64,000 bases of DNA, from the NCBI GenBank assembly GCA_039000515.1, contig JBCFYV010000012.1, positions 45,422,167 to 45,486,166 of the forward strand. The letters run 5' to 3'. This document shows, in pieces, positions 11,860-22,641 of this stretch (positions are counted from its first letter, which is position 1; each line of letters starts with the position of its first letter). A program made the position numbers and the translations under genes. The notes under the pieces were generated by a model. It had not been told where the DNA came from. It made no database searches and saw only the letters and a list, made by a program, of their open reading frames with translations. The DNA comes from Timema cristinae. Taxonomy: Eukaryota > Arthropoda > Insecta > Phasmatodea > Timematidae.

Positions 11860-12769
11860 AACGGGTGTAGGGCTCTTTTGTTGACCACATGACACCCTCA
11901 ATCTGCAAATGTTGGCACTATCTTCATTAACCCATGGTGGCTGCATGGTCGGTATAGCTCACTTGCGAGCTAAAGTAAGAGTTTGTTTTAATACTTCATT
12001 GTTTTTAATCCCTGTTAAGTTCAAGTATATATTTGTACAGCCCAATTTTTATAATAAGGACTTTATTTGACACTTATAAAATATATTAGATATTAATCAA
12101 GTGATTTGCAGTTGTCATTTTTAATAGATATTATCAATAGCTATAAATAACACTAATAAAACATTAACATGTTTTTAATCTTATTCACAAAAAATATGTT
12201 TATATTTTATAAAATCTTCTGCCTCTAAAAATGACTATGAGCTCATCTTATGAAGAGAGTTTCTTACGCAATTATATGTGATCATACTTTTTATTTTAAA
12301 TAAAATTAATAAAATAGTATTTATAATAATAGCAATAAATGTAATATAAATGTTATCAAGATTAGGAATAAGCTCTAAACTAAAAGTTTTGTCGAAAAGA
12401 GAAATATTTCAAATATTTTAATGGCATAATACTTTAACTTGAACAAATATAAACAAACGCATAATTTAAATTGTGGAATTTTCGGTTCATTCGCGGTAGA
12501 TTTGTTTTTTTCTGACAGTTGTAAAGATACAAAACAAACCCTTTAGAAGGTATTAATATACCTTGAAAATATATTTTGTCAAATTAACTAGTCATTTAAT
12601 CGACTTAATATGTACACTAAAAAAAAATATTTGCGTTGGCGAATTAAAATATAACCGTCGATAGAAACTTTTAAACTTTCGATTTAAAAACAAACTTATT
12701 GTTAACGTACTACACAGGAGCAAATAGGCATGAGAGAATAAGCAGCTTTATCACATCATAAGTAGCGCA
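11860..12769. other. AT-rich stretch without a recognisable gene
   Basis: There is no long frame, exon signature or clear repeat in this interval. Confidence 0.5.
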
Positions 12770-13270
12770 TAACTTAGGAAGTTAAAACAACTCTAGCCAG
12801 GAATAACATTGTAGTTGGGTAACCAAGAGCCTTCATGTGTAACTCAGGTAGTTAAAACAACTCTAGCCAGGAATAACATTGTAGTGGGGTAACCAAGAGT
12901 CTTCATGTGTAACTCAGGTAGTTAAAACAACTCTAGCCAGGAATAACATTGTAGTGGGGTAACCAGGCGTGTTCATGTGTAACTCAGGTAGTTAAAACAA
13001 CTCTAGCCAGGAATAACATTGTAATGGGGTAACCAGGCGTGTTCATGTGTAACTCAGGTAGTTAAAACAACTCTAGCCAGGAATAACATTGTAATGGGGT
13101 AACCAGGCGTGTTCATGTGTAACTCAGGTAGTTAAAACAACTCTAGCCAGGAATAACATTGTAATGGGGTAACCAGGGGTCTCCAGGTGTAACTCAGGTA
13201 GTTAAAACAACTCTAGCCAGGAATAACATTGTAATGGGGTAACCAGGCGTGTTCATGTGTAACTTAGTTA
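12770..13270. repeat. 70-bp minisatellite, seven copies
   Basis: Seven head-to-tail 70-bp units start at 12770, 12840, 12910, 12980, 13050, 13120 and 13190, with a partial eighth to about 13270. Each unit runs from 'taactcaggtagttaaaac' through 'tctagccaggaataacattg' to 'ttcatgtg'. Units 1-3 share 'aagag' variants and units 3-7 share 'aatggggtaaccaggcgtg' variants, showing local homogenisation. There are no unique spacers, so it is not CRISPR-like. Confidence 0.97.
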
Positions 13271-13603
13271 ATACAGATCACAGCGGGCGCAAAATCAATG
13301 ATAAACGGTTTCAGGCATCATTAGGAAAAGAAGATATTTTTGTTTAAGCAAATTAAACAAAATATTTTTAAATCTGACATCCGTTCTAAGCTTGACATTA
13401 ACCAACCTGTTTTCAAATCTCGTCTGCTTTGTCTCACTATCAAAAGAAAGGCGAAACTATTCGATTATCTCGTTCGCACCTCAAATAATGTAAATCAGTC
13501 CAATAAAAGATAAGCACACCGACGTGCTCTTTATTTGAGTAAGCTGAAGCTGTGGCGCGTCACGTACCACTATTCACTACGTAGGCCTAGATGTATATGG
13601 AAC

Positions 13604-13657
13604 ATGAATTCCAAAAAATGGGAAACGTTTTACGCTGTTCTTTTAAATATCTTTGTG
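13604..13657 (+). CDS. Candidate signal-peptide exon 1 of mucin-like gene 1
   Basis: The ATG at 13604 opens an 18-codon run MNSKKWETFYAVLLNIFV that ends exactly at a consensus donor, GTGAGT, at 13658 in phase 0. A lysine-bearing N-terminus followed by a hydrophobic stretch is signal-peptide-like. It resembles in design the exon at 37949-37996 (MN..K... hydrophobic, phase 0 donor). The acceptor it would join is at 29130, also phase 0, giving a 15.5-kb intron, half of which is the LTR retrotransposon. An upstream ATG at 13591 is in another frame, which weakens the model. The exon assignment is inference; transcript data are lacking. Confidence 0.42.
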
Positions 13658-13738
13658 GTGAGTATTTAAGATCAAAATTTTTGTGTGATTCAACAGATAA
13701 GGTGTATACATTTTATTTTGTGAATTTATAAATATATT

Positions 13739-14300
13739 CTTACTTTGTCGTGATCCATAGTGTAGAGAAAGTTTTGTGATCGTCAAAAAAATTTAATTCG
13801 ATATTTTGATATCTACCGATATTTTATAACCCACTGAGCCCTTAGTAGGACTCTCAGCGGTGTCGTCTGTATTTGGCTTTAGATTTCGGACTAAAGCCTA
13901 AAACCAATTTAAAGATCCGGCTAAAATTGGTTTTTCATAAGGCTTCCTCATAAAGATTTTGTAATTAGATTTCTAGCTCCAAAATTAATCTTTGCCTAAT
14001 GGAGGGCAAAAATAGACAAGATGGATTTTCTCAAAATACGCTCCCACAATTTTGATTAAATCTAGTGTATAGGCGTTGTTTAAAATTGAAAAACAAATTG
14101 AGATTCTCATTTTACCATGAAAAATTACTTTGAAGAAGCGAAATTTCAAATTTTGAACATATCTCCGCAATTATTAGAGATACAAAATAATTTACTATTG
14201 CAAAGTTGTAATACTATTAAAATAAAAATATTTAATCTGGAATACATTTTGTTTTATAAAACCAAGGGTTTCTGATCTATAGGCAAATACATTTTTTCTG
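13739..14300 (+). mobile_element. Hairpin-tipped interspersed element, copy 1
   Basis: It begins with a decayed version of the 'ttactttctcgctatcttacag-tagagaaagta' tip, followed by 'gtgatcgt', and shares its body with 60832-61400 and 61405-61835: 'gattttctcaaa', 'ttttgattaaat', 'aacatatctccg...ttatt' and 'tttataaaac'. It has no coding capacity. It is a non-autonomous element of unknown class. Confidence 0.65.
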
Positions 14301-15161
14301 TGGGTCTCTTTTAAACATGACCGATTGTTATGCTCTTTGTTAAACAGTAATATTCCCCTTTTCTAAATGTTTCTGTAACAGTATATTATATTTAAAAAAA
14401 TTGTGGAATGTTTTTTCAACAATGTATATTATATCGTTTCAAAAATATTAAAAGTTTTTAGTAAATGACTTCAAGATAAAAAGAGAGAGAAAGTCTGTGC
14501 AGTGCACCGCACTATTAATTTTGTTTCGTGTTCATTTAATATTTAAAGGTCAGGTGGACTAAGATGTTGGGGCTGTAAGAAACCGGATATATATATAGTC
14601 GGAGGGTAAAATATCTGGGTGTTTTGTAGAATATACCAATTTGTTTCTCCAACGGTTTATTAAAGCTAATGAGGTAGTACTTCTTCCAAACACTTCTCTA
14701 CTCATCCCTAGATCTTAGTTTAAGTCATTAGTGAACCTTATTTTAACATAAATAATAAATGTTATTCTTTACCCTATATGACCTTTTTAAAAATAATGTT
14801 AATAAACCGATACTTTACTTAATAAAACCTAATAAAATTCGTTTTTATAGTTTATTAATATAATTGTATAGTGCTACATGTACGTTTATATGTATATTAA
14901 GTTTATGGTAAGAGAAACAATATCCGACAGTTACAAAGGCTACAAAAAACACTTTTGAAAAGTCATACGTCATGTCATCTGCGACTCTCTCTTTTGATAA
15001 ATTTATTAATATTTTCAAAATATTACTAATAATACAGTAAAATGATTTCAATATTAAATACAAACAAGTATGTCTGTATCTTATAGACTATTATTACTAC
15101 CTAAATGGTTACATATTTAAATATTTATAAATATCTCCCCTGGTATATAATATAAAAATAT

Positions 15162-15209
<48 letters not shown>

Positions 15210-15608
15210 TATTATTATTATTATTATCATTATTAGGCGTTCTGTCTTACGAAAGGTCCATTCCTTTTGTCAGTAAACTTAGATCACCAATGTGCCCTGT
15301 CATCTGCCTCCTCCTTGAGATCCCAGAATTTTCTTCTTCCCTTCAAATCATCCAATATTAGAATCCTCCTTCTTCCTAAGCTTCTTAATGTATATTAAAA
15401 AATATGGGTATAAATTATATAAATATATACCTATGTAAGTTTAAGTATATTTAAATATAAACATATTTAATAACCACTGAGCAGTGTTTGAATGTTCGTT
15501 TTGATTTACATGGATAACTCATTTTAACGGTTAAAAGTCCAGTATGTCGGTAAAAATAGTAGTTTTCCAGAAAAACCCGATTTTCAGAGAGCATTTTCAT
15601 TCTTTGTT
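14301..15608. other. AT-rich stretch with a trinucleotide array and one repeat-like patch
   Basis: No gene is seen. It contains the (ATT)n array at 15163-15235. It is followed at about 15236-15390 by a more GC-balanced block ('ggtccattccttttgtcag', 'ccttcaaatcatccaat') that looks like a fragment of an interspersed repeat. Confidence 0.5.
15163..15235. repeat. (ATT)n microsatellite
   Basis: About 23 ATT units with two small interruptions. Confidence 0.95.
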
Positions 15609-15612
15609 TAAT

Positions 15613-15826
15613 TATTATTAGCATCGCGTCTTACTAACCGATCGGGTTATACGCACTTACGCTAATGTGTAATGGTATGGTGATAGTGAGATGAAATGGA
15701 GGACCTACATTTTAACGTGGAATCCAAACCACGGTGGAGGCCTGGCATTCCCCACATTCACAATATGTCATGTCAGAGGTGAAGGAAGGGTTTGGTAATC
15801 AGATAAATTTTTGCCGGGAGCAAGGA
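15613..15826 (-). mobile_element. tRNA-derived SINE, head type A, 5'-truncated, with target duplication
   Basis: The reverse copy of the type-A SINE ends at 'tttgccgggag', before the tRNA-like head. It is flanked by CTTTGTTTAAT at 15602-15612 and again at 15827-15837, a perfect 11-bp target duplication. A truncated 5' end with a duplication is what target-primed reverse transcription produces. Confidence 0.88.
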
Positions 15827-15837
15827 CTTTGTTTAAT

Positions 15838-16540
15838 CACCATTGAAATTGATATTTGCTGCATGGCTGTAAATATCTAAATAAAATATATCTCTTTGGC
15901 AAAAAAGTAATAACTCAATCTTTATTTTTTGGTCCGAGCACATCACATTATTCTTTTTGGATAAATATTTCTTTTTGTATGCTGGACATAACACATTTAA
16001 ATTTAGATGTCTAAATGAACAAATATTATTTTATTGGAATGTTATCGTCAATTCCTATTTAAATCAATAATATTGAGCATAACTTGAAAATTAAAAGATT
16101 AAGTTGTTAAGTTCGTGAAAAAACTGTCTAATTTTTGTTTCGCGCATGGTTAAATGATGTTTAACTATTTTTTTTGGTGTGTATCATAAGCTAAAAAACG
16201 ACAAGATGATCTTGAATAATGTTTAAAATTATCCAATTTAAATATTAAATAAGAGTTTTTGTGGTTTTTTTAATTCAAATAATGGATTTGGTGTTCATTT
16301 TATACAAATAATGGGGGTTGATGTTCATTTTAGCGAATAGTAACACAATACAAATACATAAGTTAAGCTATGTTTTCAATTTACCACTCAACTTTGAGAA
16401 TATGATATTAAAAAAATGTTTTGTGTATCCATCTATCTTTCACACTCTTAACAATATAGTAAGTTGAGTTATGTTTCAATGTTAATACTTAATTTTGAGG
16501 GAAAGATATTTCAAAGTACAGTAATGTTTTGGGTACAACA
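15838..16540. other. AT-rich stretch without a recognisable gene
   Basis: No exon-like or bounded repeat sequence is visible. There is a short internal similarity ('aatgg..ttg.tgttcatttta' twice near 16281-16335). Confidence 0.45.
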
Positions 16541-17160
16541 TCTATATTTTCACATTCTCTATCTCTGTATGTCACTCTCTCCCTCTCAAGCTCTCACATA
16601 CTCTCTCACACTCTCACCTCTCAAACACACACAAATACTATAACACACTCTCACAACTTATACCTCTCTCACAAACATACTTTACTCTCAAATACACTCT
16701 CTATCACACAATTTCTCTCACATTATATTTATTATATTATCTCTTAAGCCCTTTCTCAAATGCTCTCTCACACAAATGCTTTCTCTTTCTCAAACGCTCT
16801 CTATCTCTTAAATGCTTACTCTCAATCTCTCAAAAGCTCTCTCTCCAACTCTCTCTAAATCACGCTCAATCTCTCTAAATTACTCTCACTATTTCAATTT
16901 TTCAAAGTCACTCTCTTGATCTCAAACTCACACACTCAATTTATCTCTCTAACTCTATCGCAAACACTCTCTCTTAAATTCTGTCTCTAATCCTCACTAA
17001 TTTTCTCTCTCATTCTAATTTTATCTCTATAAACTAATATCTTCCTCTCTAAATTTTTCTCTAAAACTCTATCTTACACGCCTTAACATTTTCTCTCTTT
17101 TTCACATAAAATCGTTCCCAAAATTTTATATTTTCTCTCTCTCTCTAACACACACACATT
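16541..17160. repeat. Degenerate CT-rich (CTCTCA-like) pyrimidine tract
   Basis: About 620 bases of imperfect 'ctctca', 'ctctct' and 'cacaca' repeats lie on the plus strand. They give one strand that is almost purine-free in places. A 72-residue frame through it is low-complexity His/Ser/Thr/Leu and is not a gene. Confidence 0.9.
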
Positions 17161-17870
17161 TTATATTTAATTAAATTAAGCCCATTTTTCTAGTTGAAAT
17201 TAAGAGTAAACAGTTCTACCGATTTTAACTAACGATCATTTTAAGGGTTAGGGGTCAGGATGCTGGCAAAAATATTAGCCTAAAACAAACCTAAATTTTA
17301 CTTGGAAATTTTTCTTATTTTCATTCTGTGTGTGCAGTGGTTAAAATGTACAACTTTGTTTACATCACCATGTAAATCATTATTTGCGTATTATTGTATA
17401 TCGGATTAAATATTTCTCTTTGGTTAAAATAATAACAGCTTAATCATTCTTACTTGAGTGGTTTGATCAAATACTTTATGAAACTAATACAGGACAATCG
17501 GCTACTTTTCATGCGAAAAAGCGAATGTGCTGTGCTATCACGACCCGGTGTTGCGAATCATCTGAGTTAACATAGACTGCAATGGTTAAATTATGTAAAT
17601 GTTTTAAAAATAGTATTTTATGATATAACTATAGTTACTCTCCCAAATAATATGCCTGGTGGTATTTGTGCGATGTAAAATTGCTACAATCACTACATTT
17701 TAAACTGCTCTAAATCGTACAAAACTTGGGAATCCTTCACGACAATGCGATGAAGCTTTTTGTATCTGCAATATAGGCTTAGCTCCTTAAAAACAATTAA
17801 ATTTAAAGAGTAATTTACTCATCTTTTAAGGATTCTGGTGAATAAAAAGGTACCAAACAGTTGAAAGATT
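17161..17870. other. No gene identified
   Basis: AT-rich sequence with no supported feature. It precedes the decayed minus-strand ORF. Confidence 0.45.
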
Positions 17871-17879
17871 GGTCACAAA

Positions 17880-19964
17880 GACTTTATATACACAGATATT
17901 AAATCATTAATTTTTCCCCACACAGCTGGGCCACAGGTTGTACATGCCTGGTATAAGGTATCTCACTTGCAGTAGACTGGTCAGCCGTTAATGGTCTACT
18001 GTTGGAAAGTTTGTATTAGCTTGTGCGGTACTTGTTATAAACAGTTTTAATCCTCCTCACTTATGTGCTTGGTCATTGGTGGCTCTGTTACTTTGATGTC
18101 ATACCAAGTGATCACATCAATATGGTCTTCAGCTTTGAAGTTTATAGCTGGAATAACCAATTTCCTTATTCCTTCTTTCTGTTCCGTCCTGGTTTCAAGT
18201 AGTCAACGTAGGCCTATCTCTCTCACATGTTTGCACCCGTCAGCTATCAAGCACAGCAGAAGGTTTTAAGGTTCTGAAAAGTAGGCATTTCTTTGAATGA
18301 CTGTATCAATTACATTCCGAAGTTGCTCTGGGAGGTAACGGGAATGCTTTTTAAGTTTATATAAATGCTTTGAGCCATGAATACATGATGGTTTCAGCTT
18401 TGTTTTGAACCAAACATGTGCATATATTTTAATAATGTACCCTGCCAACGTACAAAGATTTTCTGGTGGATTTTCTGTCCCAAAATATAAACGAAGTAGG
18501 TGATTTACCATTGTCAGCCACCTTGAATGCGAAAGTTTACCTGGTTACATCATAGATAGATCATAAGAGCACATACCACTAGAGATTGAATGGCACATTT
18601 CCAATAAATAGTTCTGGTATATGCTCAAGTCACCCATAGTTTACAAGAAGGGCAAGCTATTTTCATTTGGTGAGAATTGAATTACAGGGCGTTCTTGGGA
18701 GTTCTCAATTTTCTTGCCTATTTCACCACCAAACTCATTTGGTCCTTTTGTCTTTCCATCCAGAAAACAAAAGAAAGTTGTGTCGTAAGGGCAGTTCATT
18801 TCCACGAAATATACAAATCATTCGATGTAGCGGCTTTCCTACTTCTTTTTCTATTAAATAGATGACACCATTAGTACTTCCAGTATTAATCAGAGTTCCA
18901 TCACATTTTACAGTAGTTATGTCTACGGGTCAGGTATTAACATTATAAAAAGACACAATGCTATCCTTAATATCCTTTCCATTGCTAGAACGTGGTGCTA
19001 CATGTCCCAAATATTTCGATCCAGGTTCTTCAATAAGTGACATATGTTCTTCTACAACGGTTTACCTGTAATATTTGCTCCCTATATTTTCCTGTACTAA
19101 AGTTTAGTCTCGTATTCCGTCAAAAAAAATTCCTTCGTTGGTTGTTGTAGTGCTTTCATTATGGCCTTCTATAGAGATTTTTCGATTCTTTGGCCTTTTT
19201 CTTCTAATATTCATTTTATCATTTAATTTACCTTTGTCCTCTTCCATAATGAGGCCACTATCCTGAAGAACTGCACTTTCGATTGCTGCATCAGCTCTAT
19301 TAGAAATACCAGTTCAATCCCATACTGAATTTACAGAAGGATATTTCATGCGCATTTGCGAAATTGGCGTTGCAAATTGATAAGATTTCGAAGCCCCTAC
19401 ATCATTTGCTTCTAATTTAATGTCTTCTTCATTTTCTTGATATTTTTTATCTACGACACATTTTCGATCTATTCCATTATTTGTCCGTTTTTTTGGTTTC
19501 ATATAATTTTTTTCTCTCTCCAATACTTTGAGTTATCTTTTTTTTTTCATTGTTAAATTTCTAGATACTGCAACATCAACTGCACTCATAACCATTTTTC
19601 AGGTCGTTCTTTGATATTTTAAAAATGTTTGCTCTAAATTTGGAAAATTATTTTCTTTCTCACTTTTAAAAAGCACAAAATTTAGACATTTGGAGGCAGC
19701 GATGTCAAAAAGAAATTTACTCTCATTCTTAAACAAAATCAAATTTGATTCAAAAGCTTTGGTTCCTTTTATATTTCTTGATCTTAAAATATTTATGTAT
19801 CTATCATGATACTTTATAATCATCTGCAAGATGTGAATGTGGGATACGACAGGAATATAAGCTCTTGACCACAACTTTTTAACTTTTTCTACCAATATTT
19901 CTGATATTTCACTTACGGTAGGTTCCTTAGAAGCACTCTCTGCTCTTAGCTCATGCTTTATATT
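17880..19964 (-). pseudogene. Decayed multicopy ORF of unknown function, main part
   Basis: Read on the minus strand, this is a long ORF family I recognise only as a conserved, often multicopy, uncharacterised protein in arthropods and cnidarians. In order it contains: a tryptophan-bearing start (LVEKVKKLWSRAYIPV, about 19840-19893), FLFDIAASKCLNFV (about 19650-19720), a charged linker (19314-19523), a weak 'ICIFRGNELPLRHNFL' block (about 18765-18820), NPPENLCTLAGYI with CIHGSKHLYKLKKHSRYLPEQ (18320-18480), and VIDTVIQRNAYF (about 18275-18310). The trace then runs on through stops to about 17880. Many stops and shifts make it dead. Its N-terminal end continues in frame at 27991-27869, on the far side of the retrotransposon. 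The repeated nature of the family suggests a mobile-element origin; the function is unknown. Confidence 0.6.
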
Positions 19965-20347
19965 TGTAACAACTTACATTGTAACAACACTCACCAACTC
20001 GGACAGACAACTGGGACAGCGATGTAACGACTTACATGGTAACAACACTCGCCAACTGGGACAGCCAACTGAGTCAACACGCGGCACTAGCTTGACCGGC
20101 GACCTACGCTCTCGCCAAATACATCGGACTGACTGAAGGTGTGTCCGCGCCTGCCGGCAACGAGGCTCGACCACGTGTTCGGCCAGCAGAGAAGATGGAT
20201 AGAAGAGTTCCGTTTCCGCCTTCGCCGAGCTTCGAGAAGGTGCTAGGTGTTCGATATGAGTCTCGAACCTCTCCTCCCCCTTGTTTGTAATGTTCTCCAA
20301 CCTTCCTTTCCTTCGATCCGCCCCCCTTCTCTGAGAATTATATTTCG

Positions 20348-20355
20348 TATAAATA
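20348..20355 (+). promoter_or_regulatory. TATA box of the 5' LTR
   Basis: TATAAATA lies in the middle of the LTR, with a possible initiator 'ctcagg' about 24 bases downstream. The same motif is at 27041-27048 in the 3' LTR. It would drive the genomic RNA and divide U3 from R. Confidence 0.65.
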
Positions 20356-21091
20356 CTAGCGGTACCGGGATCTCAGGTCACTTACTACCCCACCGGCTCG
20401 AGGATAAGAGGTGAGGGCAGCGACTGGGTTTCGGGGGATATTACTTTCCTACCAAAATTACTATTTCGGCGTCATGGGGGGAACTCTTTCTAAATTACTA
20501 TTTGGACTTTGTTATTAACTTATGTTTATTTGAATATTGACTATGCTACGCGCTTATCGCTGCTGGGAGTTAGACCGTCGCTTTCGCCACCACTTATATT
20601 CAGGGTCTGGGCCCTATTTAAATGTACTTCATACATTTGCCAATATTAGCTTTTAGCCTGAGATTGTCAGGTCCTGGGTTCGAAACCCGGCTTATGTTAT
20701 TTTCAAGTATAGCTGTTTCTGGACTCATCTTTGTTCGCCAAGTTAAACGCCTAGGGTTGTTAAGTTATTATTACCTTGTGGCCTTGTTTAATTGCTATGA
20801 CGTCACGTTTGCTACGGGCGTCTGTAAGAAAGATATATATTTATACTAGGGTGGATAACTTAAACGCTAGAGTAACCAGTTTAGGAACTGATCAATTTAA
20901 CGAAGTAACCAAAGACCATGTCACTGAGATCCCGGACCGTTACCTTTGATGAGTTTGATGTAACGTGATTTGTTTTGAGGAGGTAACGTTTATGTTTACC
21001 TTTGATGTAATTGATTTCCGTGGTGGACGGAAAAGCGCGCTTCACGCGGTGTTGATTGTTTGCTCAGCTTGTTATTGTTCTTTTTTGACTA

Positions 21092-21097
21092 AATAAA
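21092..21097 (+). terminator. AATAAA polyadenylation signal in the 5' LTR
   Basis: AATAAA lies about 80 bases before the LTR end. The functional copy should be the one in the 3' LTR at 27785-27790. Confidence 0.5.
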
Positions 21098-21178
21098 ATT
21101 GTTATGTTCATTCAGGTAACTCTTTACCTAATTTACTGCCTCTCTCACCTTATAGATATTAAGGGGGGGGTTGCAAAA

Positions 21179-21189
21179 TGGTAGCAGAG
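21179..21189 (+). other. Primer-binding site, initiator tRNA-Met type
   Basis: TGGTAGCAGAG stands three bases after the LTR end and is complementary to the 3' end of eukaryotic initiator tRNA-Met including CCA (known sequence: ...CTCTGCTACCA). It is where minus-strand DNA synthesis would start. Confidence 0.8.
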
Positions 21190-21190
21190 C

Positions 21191-21385
21191 GTAGTTAATG
21201 TGGTTAATGTGGTTAATGTGGTTAATGTGGTTAACGTGGTTACATGGTTACGTGGTTACATGGTTACGTGGTTAACATGGTCAACATGGTTACATGGTTA
21301 CATGGTTACATGGTTGACATGGTTAACATGGTTATTGTGGTTAACGTGGTTAACAGTGGTTACATGATTGATGGTTACTGGTTAG
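21191..21385 (+). repeat. Short-unit tandem repeat in the retrotransposon leader
   Basis: About 20 imperfect units of 8-9 bases ('gttaatgtg', 'gttacatg', 'gttaacatg') begin directly after the primer-binding site. They create a spurious Val/Met/Asn-rich frame (21244-21504). The unit number probably varies among copies. Confidence 0.9.
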
Positions 21386-21594
21386 TAATTATTGGCTTTA
21401 TAATTTCGACGTTTATGTCTATATTGTGCTCTTGGTCCTTAGTTCATGCCTCGAACGACTATGGCTCTATAAAGTATGGGCTTGGAAAGATGCCGAGAAA
21501 TTAAACAAAAAAGGGAAATATGCCAGAGGGTTATATTTTATGTAATACATTGTACTAATACCTATTTGTATCTTTTCTCATACTGTCATTGGCC

Positions 21595-22641
21595 ATGGCT
21601 CCTCCGCTGAAACCAGGCGACAAGCCATCAACCAAACTGACGAGATCTGATGTCTACAGACTGAACCGTGAACAACTCATCGCCGAGCTCCAAAATTGGT
21701 CCACCCCTACTCCACCCAACGCAACGGTGGGTGAGTTAAGGTCTATTTTATGCGAACTAGTGAGTGAGGTTGGGGAATCTCCGGCAGATTTTGGCATGGA
21801 CACAGTTGTGAGTGGTGAAAAACCGATGACGCCCTCCCCTCCCCCCGTCCTCCAAACGCCAGCGGTATCTGTTAAATGTCACAGTAAGGTACTATTGGAA
21901 ATATTAGGTCGCATTCCTGTGTGTAGTGGTCAGAACTACACGGAGTTATTTAACTTCTTGGTTGAAATTAGCCGGGCATCCCGCCTTAAACTCGTTAGTG
22001 AGCCCGAGTTTTTGACATTGTGTTTGTCCAAGACGTCGGGATTCTTAACCGAATTATTTTCCGGGGGTATTCAGGCAGGTTTATCAGTTAAGGCAGTAAC
22101 TGACCAGATTCTTAATACGTTGTTACCTAGTAGAGTTAGACAGAAGTTATGCAGGGAGGTTGTGCATAGATTTCAGTTTCCTTGTGAAACTTTTAGGAAC
22201 TTTGTTCTATCTATCACGGAGGCAGCTCGCGTACTCAATGCCGATCTTAAGGAGCCTGAACTTGTAAATATTATTTTGGAGAATGTGTCGCCGCTTACCA
22301 GGCGCCATTTTGTGTTCTCAAGTAAACCAACTTGTATACTTGATCTCTATGCCTTGGCTTCGCACGTTGAAGAGACTCTTCTATCAGAAGAGGAATATCT
22401 CAATGCGCATACGCCTGAGGTTGTAAGCCGCGCGCAGTCGGGTTCGAATCCCGGAGCAAGTTCTCCTGTGCCGCTTATCGGCGCTCGTCCGCTCGGGAAC
22501 CGTTCTAGGTACTTGGGGGGTAGTAACCCTGTGGGTGCTAACCAAGGGGGCCGCGGGCCTCGTGACATTTCTAGAGTTAGATGTTTCCGCTGCAATAGAT
22601 TGGGGCACGTTCAGAGGGAGTGCAGGCAGGTAAACTATTAA
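21595..22641 (+). CDS. gag: Gag polyprotein of the Ty3/Gypsy element
   Basis: A 348-residue structural protein that would form the particle and package the RNA. I chose the ATG at 21595 (context gccATGg) rather than the TTG two codons upstream. The N-terminal half is proline-rich (about residues 75-95). The middle (about 100-270) is a helical capsid-like region, by position rather than by recognisable motif. The tail is Gly/Arg/Ser-rich and ends in one CCHC zinc knuckle, C-F-R-C-x4-H-x4-C (starting about residue 330), for nucleic-acid binding. It overlaps the pol frame by 43 bases (22599-22641), with pol in the -1 frame. The reading frame is intact. Confidence 0.88.
   Translation: MAPPLKPGDKPSTKLTRSDVYRLNREQLIAELQNWSTPTPPNATVGELRSILCELVSEVGESPADFGMDTVVSGEKPMTPSPPPVLQTPAVSVKCHSKVLLEILGRIPVCSGQNYTELFNFLVEISRASRLKLVSEPEFLTLCLSKTSGFLTELFSGGIQAGLSVKAVTDQILNTLLPSRVRQKLCREVVHRFQFPCETFRNFVLSITEAARVLNADLKEPELVNIILENVSPLTRRHFVFSSKPTCILDLYALASHVEETLLSEEEYLNAHTPEVVSRAQSGSNPGASSPVPLIGARPLGNRSRYLGGSNPVGANQGGRGPRDISRVRCFRCNRLGHVQRECRQVNY

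Larger units (their letters stand above)
19965..21175 (+). repeat. 5' LTR of the Ty3/Gypsy element (1211 bp)
   Basis: TGTAACAAC...GTTGCA. The first 58 bases are followed at 20023 by a diverged second copy of themselves. A TATA box (20348), an AATAAA signal (21092-21097), and a B-box-like 'gggttcgaaaccc' at about 20683 are present. The open frames inside (minus 19974-20300, plus 20622-20849) occur identically in the other LTR and have no protein features. Confidence 0.95.

Noticed and set aside
12770..13270. CRISPR-like regular repeats
   Set aside because: The 70-bp units are directly adjacent with no unique spacers, and the genome is eukaryotic; it is a minisatellite.
13591..13657. Alternative start ATG at 13591 for exon 1
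   Set aside because: Its frame gives no signal peptide and meets the donor in another phase than the acceptor at 29130.
16529..16747. 72-residue plus-strand ORF
   Set aside because: Product of the CT/CA-rich tract; low complexity with no start context.
19974..20300. 108-residue minus-strand ORF, repeated at 26668-26994
   Set aside because: It lies within the LTR, its duplication only reflects the two LTRs, and it has no protein motif.
20622..20849. 75-residue plus-strand ORF, repeated at 27315-27542
   Set aside because: Also an LTR-internal chance frame.
21244..21504. 86-residue leader ORF
   Set aside because: Encoded by the 8-9-bp repeat; composition is dictated by the repeat.
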